The notes under the pieces were generated by a model, which did no database searches, was not told the DNA's origin, and saw only the letters and a program-made list of their open reading frames with translations. A stretch of DNA of 64,000 nt from Cellulomonas sp. URHD0024. Lineage in GTDB: Bacteria > Actinomycetota > Actinomycetes > Actinomycetales > Cellulomonadaceae. Of this stretch, positions 43,219 through 52,101 are shown in pieces (the stretch's first letter is position 1; each line of letters starts with the position of its first letter). The translations under genes were made by a program, and so were the position numbers. The DNA is taken from positions 186,001 to 250,000 of the forward strand of contig NZ_AUEW01000007.1 of assembly GCF_000426185.1 (NCBI RefSeq). The letters run 5' to 3'.

Positions 43219-45972
43219 GTGACGGGCGAGCGGCGGTCCAGCGGTGCGCCCGGGCCGCTGCTCGAGACCAAGCTGTACGTCCCGCGCCGCGCACGCGACC
43301 TCGTGGTTCGGACCCGGTTGACCGACCGCCTCGACCGGGGCAGCGCCGGCGCCCTGCTGCTGGTCTCTGCGCCGGCCGGCTTCGGCAAGACCACGATGCT
43401 GGCGCAGTGGCTGTCGGGGCGGCCGGAAGGGCGCCCCGTGGCCTGGTTGTCGCTGGACCGCGGCGACAATGACCCGATCATCTTCTGGACCTACGTCGTC
43501 GCCGCGCTGCGCAGCGTCTCGCCCGAGGTCGGCGCGACGGCGTCGGCCCTGCTGCAGCAGGGCGCACCGGTCCAGAGCGTGCTGACCACGCTGCTCAACG
43601 ACCTGGTCGCACAGCCCGACGACCTCCTGCTGGTCCTCGACGACTACCACCTGGTCGAGTCGCGCGAGGTGCACGACGCCCTGGGGTTCCTGCTCGACCA
43701 CCTCCCGGACCGCCTGCACCTGGTGATCGCCGGCCGGGCCGACCCTCCGCTCCCGCTCGCCCGGCTGCGCGCCCGCGGGCTGCTGACGGAGGTCCGGGCG
43801 AGCGACCTGCGGTTCACCGCCGAGGAGGCCGTCGCCTACCTCGGCGGCACCATGGGGCTGCACCTGAGCGCCGAGGACGCCGCCGCGCTCGAGTCCCGCA
43901 CCGAGGGCTGGATCGCGGCCCTCCAGCTGGCAGCCCTGTCCCTGCAGGGTCGCGACGACGTGAGCGCCTTCGTCGCCGGGTTCGCCGGCGACGACCGCTA
44001 TGTCGTCGACTACCTCGTCGAGGAGGTGCTGCAGCGCCAGCCCGAGACCGTGCGGTCCTTCCTCGTGCAGACGTCCCTGCTGGAACGGCTCAGTGGCGCG
44101 CTGTGCGACGCGATTACCGAGGGGTCGGACGGAGCGGCGGTCCTGGAATCGCTCGACCGCGCGAACCTGTTCCTCTTCCCGCTCGACGACCGCCGTGAGT
44201 GGTACCGGTACCACCGCCTGTTCGCCGACGTGCTGCAGGCCCGGCTGCTGGCGGAGCAGCCGGCCCTCGTGCCCGAGCTGCACGGGCGCGCGAGCACCTG
44301 GTTCGAGCAGCACGGCTATCTCGCGGAGGCCGTCGCGCACGCGCAGTCCGGCGACGACCCCGCGCGGGCGGCCGCCCTCGTCGAGCTCGCCGTACCCGCC
44401 ATGCGCCGGCAACGCCAGGAGGCGACCGCGCTCGCCTGGATGACCGCACTGCCCGACGCGATCCTGCGCGACAGGCCTGTGCTCAGCGTCCATCTAGCTG
44501 GCGCACGCCTGACCACCGGGCGTCTCGACGGGGTCGAGGAGCGTCTGCGCGACGCCGAGCGCTGGCTCCAGGCCGGCGCCGACACCCGCGGCATGGTCGT
44601 CGTGGACCAGGACGAGCTTGCCGCACTCCCGTCCATCATCGCCCTCTACCGCGCAGCGGGAGCGCTCGCGGTCGGCGACGTCGAGGCCGCCCTCGTCCAC
44701 GCCGGACGGGTGCTCGAGGTCGCCGCCGACGATCTCCACCTCGTCCGTGGCGCCGCCGCCGGCCTCCTCGCGCTCGCCTTCTGGGGACGAGGCGATCTCG
44801 TGGCGAGCCACCGGATGTGGGTGCAGTCCTCCGCGAGCCTGCTCCGCGCGGGCCACGTCTCCGACACCTTCGGCTGCGCGGTCGCCCTCGCCGACATCCG
44901 GCTCGCCCAGGGCCGGCTGCGCGACGCCCGGAGCACGTATGAGCGCGCCTTGGAGGTCATCGCCGGTCCGGTACTTCGCGGCACCGTCGACATGTACATC
45001 GGCCTGGGCGAGGTGCTCCGCGAGCAGGGTGACCTGGAAGCGGCGGAGCAGCACCTGACCCGGAGCCGGGAGCTCGGCGACCACCTCGGCCTGCCCCAGG
45101 CACCCTACCGTCGTCAGGTTGCGGCGGCGCGACTCCGCGAGAGCCGCGGCGACCTGGCCGGCGCGCTCAACCTTCTCGACGAGGCGCAGCGGCTGTACGT
45201 CCCGGACTTCTTCCCCGACGTCCGACCGATCGCGTCCGCCCGGGCCCGCGTGCAGGTCCGGCAGGGCGACCTCGGTGCCGCGCTCGCCTGGGCGCGCGAC
45301 CGGGGGCTCTCGTCAGAAGACGACCTGTCGTACCTGCGCGAGCACGAGCACCTCACGCTGGCGCGCGCACTCCTGGCCGACCCCGCGACGACCGAGCAGG
45401 GACTCCACCTGCTCGACCGGCTGCTGGCGGCGGCCGAGGCGGGCGAGCGCGGCGGATCCGTCCTCGAGATCCTCGTCCAGCAGGCGCTCGCGCTGGACCT
45501 GGACGCCGCCCTGGCTCACCTGGCCCGCGCGCTCGCCCTGGCCGAGCCGGAGGAGCAGGTGCGGACGTTCGTCGATGAGGGGCGCCCGATGGCCGCGCTG
45601 CTGGCGCGGGCGGCCGAGCAGGGGATCGCGCCGACCTACGCGCGCCGACTCCTGGCCGCGTTCGAGCCGACACAGCCGGCCGCGGCCGTCGCGCCCGTCG
45701 CGTCCGGCGCCTCCGTCGCGTCCGGCGCCTCCGTCGCGTCCGGGGCGTCCGATCTCGTCGAACCGCTCAGCCAGCGCGAGCTGGACGTCCTGCGCCTCCT
45801 GCGCAGCGACCTGACCGGCCCGCAGATCGCCCGCGAGCTCGTCGTCTCGCTGCACACCGTGCGCAGCCACACCAAGAGCATCTACGCCAAGCTCGGCGTC
45901 AACAGCCGGCGCGCAGCGGTCCGCCGCGCGGAGGAGCTCGGCCTGCCGGGCGCTCCGCGTACCCGGCGCTGA
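43219..45972 (+). CDS. MalT/LAL-type LuxR-family transcriptional regulator
   Basis: A 917-residue regulator. A STAND ATPase domain with Walker A SAPAGFGKTT at residues about 50-59 and LLLVLDDYHLV as Walker B is followed by a TPR-like helical region and a C-terminal LuxR helix-turn-helix (LSQRELDVLRLLRSDLTGPQ, near 852-905). A short VASGAS repeat, three copies, links the last two. It probably activates the two genes downstream. GTG 43219 is the start. The inducing ligand is unknown. Confidence 0.9.
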   Translation: MTGERRSSGAPGPLLETKLYVPRRARDLVVRTRLTDRLDRGSAGALLLVSAPAGFGKTTMLAQWLSGRPEGRPVAWLSLDRGDNDPIIFWTYVVAALRSVSPEVGATASALLQQGAPVQSVLTTLLNDLVAQPDDLLLVLDDYHLVESREVHDALGFLLDHLPDRLHLVIAGRADPPLPLARLRARGLLTEVRASDLRFTAEEAVAYLGGTMGLHLSAEDAAALESRTEGWIAALQLAALSLQGRDDVSAFVAGFAGDDRYVVDYLVEEVLQRQPETVRSFLVQTSLLERLSGALCDAITEGSDGAAVLESLDRANLFLFPLDDRREWYRYHRLFADVLQARLLAEQPALVPELHGRASTWFEQHGYLAEAVAHAQSGDDPARAAALVELAVPAMRRQRQEATALAWMTALPDAILRDRPVLSVHLAGARLTTGRLDGVEERLRDAERWLQAGADTRGMVVVDQDELAALPSIIALYRAAGALAVGDVEAALVHAGRVLEVAADDLHLVRGAAAGLLALAFWGRGDLVASHRMWVQSSASLLRAGHVSDTFGCAVALADIRLAQGRLRDARSTYERALEVIAGPVLRGTVDMYIGLGEVLREQGDLEAAEQHLTRSRELGDHLGLPQAPYRRQVAAARLRESRGDLAGALNLLDEAQRLYVPDFFPDVRPIASARARVQVRQGDLGAALAWARDRGLSSEDDLSYLREHEHLTLARALLADPATTEQGLHLLDRLLAAAEAGERGGSVLEILVQQALALDLDAALAHLARALALAEPEEQVRTFVDEGRPMAALLARAAEQGIAPTYARRLLAAFEPTQPAAAVAPVASGASVASGASVASGASDLVEPLSQRELDVLRLLRSDLTGPQIARELVVSLHTVRSHTKSIYAKLGVNSRRAAVRRAEELGLPGAPRTRR

Positions 45973-46118
45973 CCGCCGCCCCGCACGGGTCTGTTCACCA
46001 CCCAACTTCCCCACATGTGGTGATCCGCGGTCACCACATCGGCTCCTAACGTCCCGCTCAGACCGAGAAACGGTTCGCGTCCTTCACCGGCGCTGACGAC
46101 GACTCCGGGCAGGTGCGC

Positions 46119-46379
46119 ATGAGCCAGGCAGCAGGTCCGTGGTCCGACGCCGGCGAGTACGAGATCCGGCTCCTGGGCCACCTCGAAACCCGGTGGGCGG
46201 CCTGGTTCGACGATCTCGACCTCGTCCGACACAGCGACGGCACGACCGTCGTGCACGGTCCCGTGCTCGACCAGGCCGCGCTGCACGGCCTCCTCCAGAA
46301 GATCCGCGACACCGGCCTCCCGCTCATCTCGGTCACCCGCATCGATCGCCAACACCGTCACGACAGGAGAACGACATGA
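46119..46379 (+). CDS. Small conserved protein linked to LuxR regulator and DUF4386 gene
   Basis: An 86-residue soluble protein (YEIRLLGHLETRWAAWFDDL, then LHGLLQKIRDTGLPLISV). Similar small proteins are often found next to large LuxR regulators in actinobacteria and are annotated as hypothetical. ATG 46119 has GGGCAGG five bases ahead. Its stop overlaps the start of the DUF4386 gene as ATGA. Confidence 0.75.
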   Translation: MSQAAGPWSDAGEYEIRLLGHLETRWAAWFDDLDLVRHSDGTTVVHGPVLDQAALHGLLQKIRDTGLPLISVTRIDRQHRHDRRTT

Positions 46380-47104
46380 CCCTCACCGCAGGAACCCGCC
46401 CCACGGCCAGCACGGCCCGCTCCTCGAGGTCGACCGCGCGCATCGCCGGCCGGCTCTACCTCGTCACGTTCCTCACCTCGATCCCGGCCCGCATCCTGTA
46501 CGACCCGGCGCTCCAGTCCGACTACATCCTGGGCTCGAGCAGCACGACCGGCGTGCAGCTGGGCACGCTGCTCGACGTCCTGTGCGCGCTCGCCGGCATC
46601 GGCACGGCCGTGGTGCTCTACCCGCTGGTCAAGCGGCAGAGCGAGGGCCTCGCGCTCGGGTTCGTCACCAGCCGGGTGCTCGAGGCGTCGGCCCTCTTCG
46701 TCGGTGCTGCGAGCCTGCTGGCCGTTGTGACCCTGCGGACCGCCGACGCGAGCGCGGATCCCGCGGTCCTGGCGCCCATCGGCGACGCACTCGTCGGGCT
46801 GCACAACTGGGCCTACCTGGTGGGCCCGGGCCTGTTGGCCGGCGTCAACGCGCTCCTACTCGGCACCCTCATGTACCGCTCACGTCTGGTCCCGCGGCCC
46901 ATCCCGATGCTCGGCCTGATCGGTGCCCCGCTGATCCTGGTCTCCGGCGTCGCGACGATGTTCGGCGCCTTCGACCAGTTCTCGGCGGCCGCGGCGATCC
47001 TGGGCCTGCCGGTCGCGCTCTGGGAGCTGTCCGTCGGCGCGTGGATGGCGTTCAAGGGCTTCCGCCCGTCGCCGCTGCTGGGCGACGACGCGCCGATCCG
47101 CTGA
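46376..47104 (+). CDS. DUF4386 family membrane protein
   Basis: A 242-residue membrane protein with six or so hydrophobic segments (for example TTGVQLGTLLDVLCALAGIG and GLLAGVNALLLGTLMY). It matches the DUF4386 family, of unknown function. It is translationally coupled to the small gene before it, and a copy of the dispersed repeat begins 9 bases after its stop. Confidence 0.85.
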   Translation: MTLTAGTRPTASTARSSRSTARIAGRLYLVTFLTSIPARILYDPALQSDYILGSSSTTGVQLGTLLDVLCALAGIGTAVVLYPLVKRQSEGLALGFVTSRVLEASALFVGAASLLAVVTLRTADASADPAVLAPIGDALVGLHNWAYLVGPGLLAGVNALLLGTLMYRSRLVPRPIPMLGLIGAPLILVSGVATMFGAFDQFSAAAAILGLPVALWELSVGAWMAFKGFRPSPLLGDDAPIR

Positions 47105-47112
47105 GCGCGGCC

Positions 47113-47331
47113 GCAGTGAACGCAGGGCCCTGACCAGCAGCAACGCCGGTCTGGGCCCTTCGCTTTGCCTCGAACTCGCCCAATTCGATTCCACTTTGGG
47201 GACCGAAGAAGCGCGGCAACCTGCAACCCGGCGCGGAGCCGTATGAGCGTCCGACCAGGTCAGGCACCCGATCGTCCAACCGGACCGACCTTCTCGCCAC
47301 TGTCCGTCGGAAGTCGTGCGCTACCGCACCC
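47113..47331 (+). repeat. Dispersed intergenic repeat, copy C (full unit)
   Basis: A 219-base unit starting GCAGTGAACGCAGG and ending GTGCGCTACCGCACC. The hairpin has one mismatch. At 47332 a second, decayed unit begins (GCAATGAACGCAGAG), showing that units can stand in tandem. Because the unit starts 9 bases after the DUF4386 stop, its hairpin probably ends that transcript. Confidence 0.85.
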
Positions 47332-47477
47332 GCAATGAACGCAGAGTCCCCCGCCGGGCAGGGTCCGGGAAGAACGGCAACTTCGCTGGAGCCGACCCGG
47401 AGCAGCTCTCTTCCGCCGGGCAGCGACTGCATCACCGGCGAGGGAATTCGGGCGTCCGAACGAACTGTGGCGAGGTC
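47332..47477. repeat. Decayed tandem unit after copy C
   Basis: Starts like the family (GCAATGAACGCAG) and has a compensated GC-rich stem region (GAGTCCCCC, GGGTCCGGG), but diverges after about 50 bases. The rest, up to the Fic gene, shows no gene. Confidence 0.5.
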
Positions 47478-48785
47478 TCAGTCGTCGAACTGGCCGAGCC
47501 AGCGCCGGCCCGCGCGCTCCGCAAACCCGTCCAGGGCGCCAAGCACCTCGCGGGACTGCCACAGGATGGACCGGCGGCGACCGCCGACCTCCGCGAGGGC
47601 ACCGATCTCGACGAGCCGGCTGATGGCCTTCATCGCGTTCGTGTGTGAGATGCCGAGCTGCGCTTGGACGACGGCCGTGTTGATGACCGGCTGCCGCAAG
47701 ATCAGGTTCAACAGCGGCCAGATTGCCGAGTCGGATCGGGCCTTCACCTTCGAAGCCCAGCCGCCTTTCGTCTCCTGAAGCTCGGCGACGAGAATCCGGC
47801 CGTTGCTGATGGACGCGAACGCTGCAGCGGCCATGGCGTCAACGATGGGTGCTGGGTCGCCTTCGCGGTACGCGCCGAGCGCCCCGAAGTAGCCGCGGGT
47901 GTCGATCAGGAGCCCAGCAGAGACGGGGACGGTCACCGACCTCGTCAAGGCCCGCTTGCGGAGCAGGGAGTGGACCAGGGCCCGGCCGGTGCGCCCGTTG
48001 CCGTCGGGGAACGGGTGGATCGTCTCGAACTGGGCATGGGTGATTGCAGCGTGAGAGAGAGCCGGGACGTCCTCCCGGGCGGCGAACGCGGTCAGGTCCG
48101 CGATGGCCGCCCCGATGTGGCGCGCCGCTGGTGGGACGAAGAGCGCGTGATGGGGGGAGTAGGAGCTCCCGCCGATCCAGACGGGTTCGTCGCGCCACTT
48201 CCCGGCGATCGTGGGCTCGGCGTGCTCGAGCAGCGCGCGGTGCATCGCGAGGATCGTGTCCCCGTCGACGACGTCAGACATCTCGATGGCGGCCTGCATG
48301 GCGTGGACGTTCCCCACGATCAGAGTGGCGTTCCGTTTGGCATTTTCGCCGAGCTCGGCAATGGCGATCTCCTTCGCGCCGGAGCTGAGGTTCTCGATCT
48401 GGGAGGACGACGCGGACTCCGAACGCAGCAGGATGGCCGCGAACGGGGCGACGTCACCGCCGACGTCACGGTCGAAGTCGCGGATCAGGACGGAGGCTTC
48501 TTCGGCGGCCGCGGCGGTGGCCCTGGGGAGGCGCACCTCGAGGTCGGCGATCTCGGGAACGAGCGCCGCCAGGTACGGGTCGGCCATGGTGGCGCGACTG
48601 GACCGGGACAGGACTTCCGGCGGTAGCTTCGACTCCCACACGAGCTCTTCCCAGCCAAGGGCGGGCCAGGTCAGGTCGGGGGACAGGGCGGTACCAGTCT
48701 CGGACTTCACGATGCCCGCGGGTTGCCCGCCGGCGGGAACCTCAGTGGGCTGACGGCGTTGCGGATCTTCCGTAACCGAGGACAT
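47478..48785 (-). CDS. Fic-family AMP-transferase with N-terminal inhibitory motif
   Basis: A 435-residue Fic protein. The active loop HPFPDGNGRTGR lies near residue 257. An inhibitory-helix motif of the S/T-x-x-x-E-G/N type (SSQIEN) lies near residue 128, upstream of the core, which makes it a class II, self-inhibited enzyme. The C terminus is a winged helix (VQAQLGISHTNAMKAISRLV). Fic enzymes usually attach AMP to hydroxyl groups of target proteins. The target is unknown. It is not paired with a separate antitoxin. Confidence 0.9.
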   Translation of the reverse strand: MSSVTEDPQRRQPTEVPAGGQPAGIVKSETGTALSPDLTWPALGWEELVWESKLPPEVLSRSSRATMADPYLAALVPEIADLEVRLPRATAAAAEEASVLIRDFDRDVGGDVAPFAAILLRSESASSSQIENLSSGAKEIAIAELGENAKRNATLIVGNVHAMQAAIEMSDVVDGDTILAMHRALLEHAEPTIAGKWRDEPVWIGGSSYSPHHALFVPPAARHIGAAIADLTAFAAREDVPALSHAAITHAQFETIHPFPDGNGRTGRALVHSLLRKRALTRSVTVPVSAGLLIDTRGYFGALGAYREGDPAPIVDAMAAAAFASISNGRILVAELQETKGGWASKVKARSDSAIWPLLNLILRQPVINTAVVQAQLGISHTNAMKAISRLVEIGALAEVGGRRRSILWQSREVLGALDGFAERAGRRWLGQFDD

Positions 48786-48831
48786 GCACCGACGATATCA
48801 CTCCCTACACGACTAAAGATGGATAGTGGCC

Positions 48832-49342
48832 TGGGCTATCCATCCTTGCTTGCACACATCGTCCAGAACGAGCCAATCGACATGTCCGGCAACCTGGTCG
48901 CCTCCACAGACCGCGGTCTGGCGACGACGAGTGCGACCTACGGCGACGCGGGCAACATCCTGTCCTCGACGGACGCGCTCGGCGGCGTCTCGACATGGGA
49001 GTACGACGCGGCCGAGCGGGTGGTGGCGACCATGGACCAGGCGGGCCGCCACACCACCTACACGTACTCCGGCGACGAGCGCACCGCGAGCACGACCACC
49101 TCCTCGTCCGGCGCAACGACTCGAAGCGAGGTCGTCGACGGGTTGGTGCGTTCCACGACGGACCCCGACGGGGTGGTCGAACGGTTCGAGTACGACGCGC
49201 AGGGCAACCTCGCCGCGATGGTCGACGGCGTGGGCGGTCGCACCACCTACGCGCGTGACGGAGCAGGGCGGCTGACGCGCATGACGAGCCCGGCCGGCCG
49301 CAACACTACGTTCGAGTACGACACCCTGGGCCGCACCCAGCA
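48832..49342 (+). pseudogene. RHS/YD-repeat fragment truncated at a dispersed repeat
   Basis: The plus strand encodes YD repeats such as STWEYDAAERVVATMDQAGR, VERFEYDAQGNLAAMVDGVG and TTFEYDTLGR, typical of RHS toxins and wall-associated proteins. There is no start, no signal and no core or toxin domain. The frame runs straight into copy D of the dispersed repeat at 49343, so the gene was probably cut by the event that placed the repeat there. The remaining fragment is not expected to be functional. Confidence 0.75.
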
Positions 49343-49427
49343 CAAACGCCGGTTTGGGCCCTTCGTTTTGCCTCGAACTCGCCTGATTCACTTTGGGGAC
49401 CGAAGCAACGCGGCAACCTGCAACCCA
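49343..49427 (+). repeat. Dispersed intergenic repeat, copy D (truncated)
   Basis: Starts inside the hairpin loop (CAAACGCCGG) and runs to CTGCAACCCAC, lacking the left arm and the last third of the unit. It joins directly to the RHS fragment. Confidence 0.75.
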
Positions 49428-49624
49428 CGTGCCGGATGGTGGTGGAGTCGATGCTCTCCGACGACGCGCGCGTTGGCGCGCTCCGAGGCGGTTTTGCGCC
49501 GCGGCGCGTTTCCGCAGATCAGCGTGTCATCGTGAACACTCGCAGGTAAGCCGTGTGAATGCCCCCGGGGCGGCCCCTTCACGCGCGTCGGACAGTTTCG
49601 TCAACAGCCCGCCAGCCAGCCAGC

Positions 49625-49667
49625 CGAAGGGCCCCACCCGCGTGACCGTGCGAAGTGGGGCCCTTCG
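49625..49667. terminator. GC-rich hairpin, related to the repeat hairpins
   Basis: Perfect 12-bp arms CGAAGGGCCCCA and TGGGGCCCTTCG with a 19-base loop. Arm sequence and position after a CAACAGCCCGCC leader resemble the dispersed repeat hairpin. Confidence 0.55.
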
Positions 49668-49767
49668 CCGTTGCTCCTCCACCGACGACGGCAGCGATCT
49701 CAAGCTGCGGCAGATGCGCGGCGGAAGCCGGAGGACGTCGCCGGGTTCGGTGAGAACTCGTTCATCG

Positions 49768-49781
49768 AGGGAGCGCTCCCT
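49768..49781. promoter_or_regulatory. CelR/CebR-like operator 1
   Basis: AGGGAGCGCTCCCT is a perfect 14-bp palindrome. It differs only at the outer bases from the TGGGAGCGCTCCCA box bound by CelR/CebR (LacI-type regulators of cellulose genes in actinobacteria). It lies about 500 bases before the GH16 start. Confidence 0.55.
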
Positions 49782-49870
49782 GCCGACGTCTGGTAGACCA
49801 GTACTGCTCGAGCGCCTGGACCGCTCACCACCCCCGGACGCCTCCAGGGCTTCGAGCGGTTGTTCGAGAG

Positions 49871-49882
49871 GGAGCGCTCTCC
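49871..49882. promoter_or_regulatory. CelR/CebR-like operator 2 (imperfect)
   Basis: GGGAGCGCTCTC keeps the AGCGCT core and one intact GGG arm with a single mismatch in the other. It lies about 100 bases after the first box and 400 bases before the GH16 gene. Confidence 0.4.
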
Positions 49883-50275
49883 GAGCGTCGACTCCGTAAG
49901 TGATCAGTTCAAGGAAGAGCTGGTAGCCCGTGAGGGCGTGGCACGACGCTCGTCGCCACGTGCACCACGCGGGCTCGCACTACCGGTGTCTCGCGCACGG
50001 ACCCGCTCCCGAGTGGCCTGACACGCGTCCGCCGACCGCACGCGGCGCACAGTCGGGCGACCGACGACGCAGACGGCAACACCGTTGAAACCCGAGGTGC
50101 GGCGCAGGGAACGGCAGCAATTCCGGTGGACACCCACGGCTGCCGGAAAGCGCCTGCGTTCCCGCACCTCACCGCCGCCCAGGCACCGGACCCCCGAGGT
50201 GGCTACAGCTCTCTCCCCTGCGCGGTCGAACGGCCGCTCAGGTTCCGTCGAGGTTCAGCAGGATCGGAGATCGAA

Positions 50276-52045
50276 GTGATTCCCTCCCAGATGCAGGTGC
50301 ACGTGCCAGTGAGGCGCCGAAAGAGACTGCTCGCCTTCGGGGCGGTGCTGACGGTGATCGGTGGTGCGGGCCTGACGGCGGCCGTCACCGCCGGTCCCGC
50401 AAGCGCCGCGGTGCCCGCTGCGCCCGCGGGGTTCACCCTCACGTGGAGCGACGACTTCAACGGCGCCGCCGGCACGGGTCTCGACACCGGGACATGGAAG
50501 TACGACACCGGACCCGGCAGCTCCTTCGGTACCGGTGAGATCGAGACGATGACCAACAGCACCGCGAACGTCTACCAGGACGGTGCGGGTCACCTGGTCC
50601 TCAAGGCGATCCACGCGGGCACCAACCCCGGCACCGGCTGGACCTCCGGACGCGTGGAGACGCAAGCCGCCACGTTCGGCGCGCCGGCGGGTGGGGTCGT
50701 GCGCATGGAGAGCGTCATCCAGCAGCCGAACGTCACGACGGCGAACGGCGCCGGCTACTGGCCCGCGTTCTGGATGCTCGGCGAGCCCCTGCGCCGCGGT
50801 GTCGGCTGGCCCGGATCCGGTGAGATCGACATCCTCGAGGACATCAACGGGCGCAGCTCCGTGTTCGGCACGCTGCACTGCGGTGTCAACCCCGGCGGAC
50901 CGTGCAACGAGTCGTCGGGCATCGGCAGCGGCGAGCACGCGTGCCCCGGCTGCCAGACGGGCTTCCACGACTACGCGGTCGAGATCGATCGTTCGACGTC
51001 GCCGGAACAGATCCGCTGGTACCTTGACGGCAACAACTACTTCACGCTCCCCGCAACGCGTGTCGACGCCACCACCTGGGCCAACGCTGTGGACCACCCG
51101 TTCTTCATCATCTACGACCTTGCGATGGGCGGCGGCTTCCCCGCGGCCTTCGGCGGCGGTCCCAACGCGTCGACCGTCTCGGGCGGCACGATGGTCATCG
51201 ACTCGGTCGCGGTCTACAACAAGGGCCCGGGTAGCGGCAGCGGCGGAACCGGCGGAACCAACATCGCGCGGGGAAAGACCGCGACCTCCTCGAGCGTGAC
51301 CGGGAACAACACGGCCGCGTTGGCGGTCGACGGCAACGCCGGCACCCGCTGGGAGAGCGCACAGGGCGTCGACAACCAGTGGATCACCGTCGACCTGGGC
51401 CAGTCGTACAACATCACGTCGGTGAACCTGAACTGGGAGACTGCGGCTGCCAAGGCCTTCCAGCTCCAGACGTCGCAGGACAACATCAACTGGACGACGA
51501 TCTACAGCACGACCACGGGTACCGGTGGCAACCAGACTCTCGCCGTGTCCGGCACCGGCCGTTACCTGCGCATGTACGGGACGCAGCGCACTACGCCCTA
51601 CGGGTACTCCCTGTGGGAGCTCGGGGCCCAGGGGACCCCGGGCGGAGGCGGTGGCTCGTCCACCCTGCTCTCGCAGGGCAAGACCGCGACGTCGTCCAGC
51701 GTCACCGGGACCAACAGGCCCGCGTTGGCCGTCGACGGCAACACCGGGACCCGGTGGGAGAGCGCACAGGGCAGCGACCCGCAGTGGCTGCAGGTCGACC
51801 TCGGCGCGACGCACGCCATCAACAAGCTCGTCCTGAACTGGGAGACGGCGGCGGCGAAGAACTACACGATCGAGACGTCCAACGACGGCTCGACGTGGAC
51901 GACGATCTACACGACGACCTCCAGCGTCGGCGGCGTCCAGACGCTGAACGTCACAGGGGCGGGTCGGTACGTGCGGATGAACGGCACAGCGCGGACGACG
52001 CAGTGGGGCTACTCCCTCTGGGAGTTCCAGGTCTTCGGCAGCTGA
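50276..52045 (+). CDS. Secreted GH16 beta-glucanase (laminarinase-like) with two discoidin-type modules
   Basis: A 589-residue secreted enzyme. A signal peptide ends near GPASAA. The GH16 domain (residues about 50-315) has the catalytic GEIDILED near residue 182, the form found in beta-1,3-glucanases. Two F5/8 type C (CBM32-like) modules follow at about 329-455 and 460-588; their openings (GKTATSSSVTG) and endings (GYSLWE) are nearly identical, showing internal duplication. A Gly/Ser linker separates the modules. The start is GTG 50276, with GGAG six bases upstream; ATG 50291 is a second option. Confidence 0.92.
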   Translation: MIPSQMQVHVPVRRRKRLLAFGAVLTVIGGAGLTAAVTAGPASAAVPAAPAGFTLTWSDDFNGAAGTGLDTGTWKYDTGPGSSFGTGEIETMTNSTANVYQDGAGHLVLKAIHAGTNPGTGWTSGRVETQAATFGAPAGGVVRMESVIQQPNVTTANGAGYWPAFWMLGEPLRRGVGWPGSGEIDILEDINGRSSVFGTLHCGVNPGGPCNESSGIGSGEHACPGCQTGFHDYAVEIDRSTSPEQIRWYLDGNNYFTLPATRVDATTWANAVDHPFFIIYDLAMGGGFPAAFGGGPNASTVSGGTMVIDSVAVYNKGPGSGSGGTGGTNIARGKTATSSSVTGNNTAALAVDGNAGTRWESAQGVDNQWITVDLGQSYNITSVNLNWETAAAKAFQLQTSQDNINWTTIYSTTTGTGGNQTLAVSGTGRYLRMYGTQRTTPYGYSLWELGAQGTPGGGGGSSTLLSQGKTATSSSVTGTNRPALAVDGNTGTRWESAQGSDPQWLQVDLGATHAINKLVLNWETAAAKNYTIETSNDGSTWTTIYTTTSSVGGVQTLNVTGAGRYVRMNGTARTTQWGYSLWEFQVFGS

Positions 52046-52071
52046 CACAGGCGGCTGGCGAGCCGCCGCAC

Positions 52072-52101
52072 CCAGGGCGGCCGGCTCGCCGGCCGCCCTG
52101 G
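52072..52101 (+). terminator. Terminator hairpin of the GH16 gene
   Basis: Nearly uninterrupted inverted repeat: arms CCAGGGCGGCCGGC and GCCGGCCGCCCTGG around two bases, 27 bases after the stop. Confidence 0.75.

Larger units (their letters stand above)
49428..50275. other. Gene-poor region upstream of the GH16 gene
   Basis: About 850 bases with no supported gene. It holds a strong hairpin at 49625-49667, two CelR-like palindromes, and the 5' region of the GH16 gene. The stretch 49590-49625 (GTCAACAGCCCGCCAGCC) resembles the leader of repeat copies A and E, so a strongly diverged seventh repeat copy may lie here. Confidence 0.5.

Noticed and set aside
43111..44493. Upstream continuation of the YidD frame
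   Set aside because: It runs antisense through the LuxR regulator gene and has no ribosome-binding site before 43110.
45697..45752. Three direct repeats in the LuxR gene
   Set aside because: They encode an in-frame VASGAS linker and look like simple codon-level duplication, not a mobile or regulatory element.
49904..50167. 87-codon minus-strand frame upstream of the GH16 gene
   Set aside because: Arg/Ser-rich composition typical of shadow frames, no ribosome-binding site and no family.
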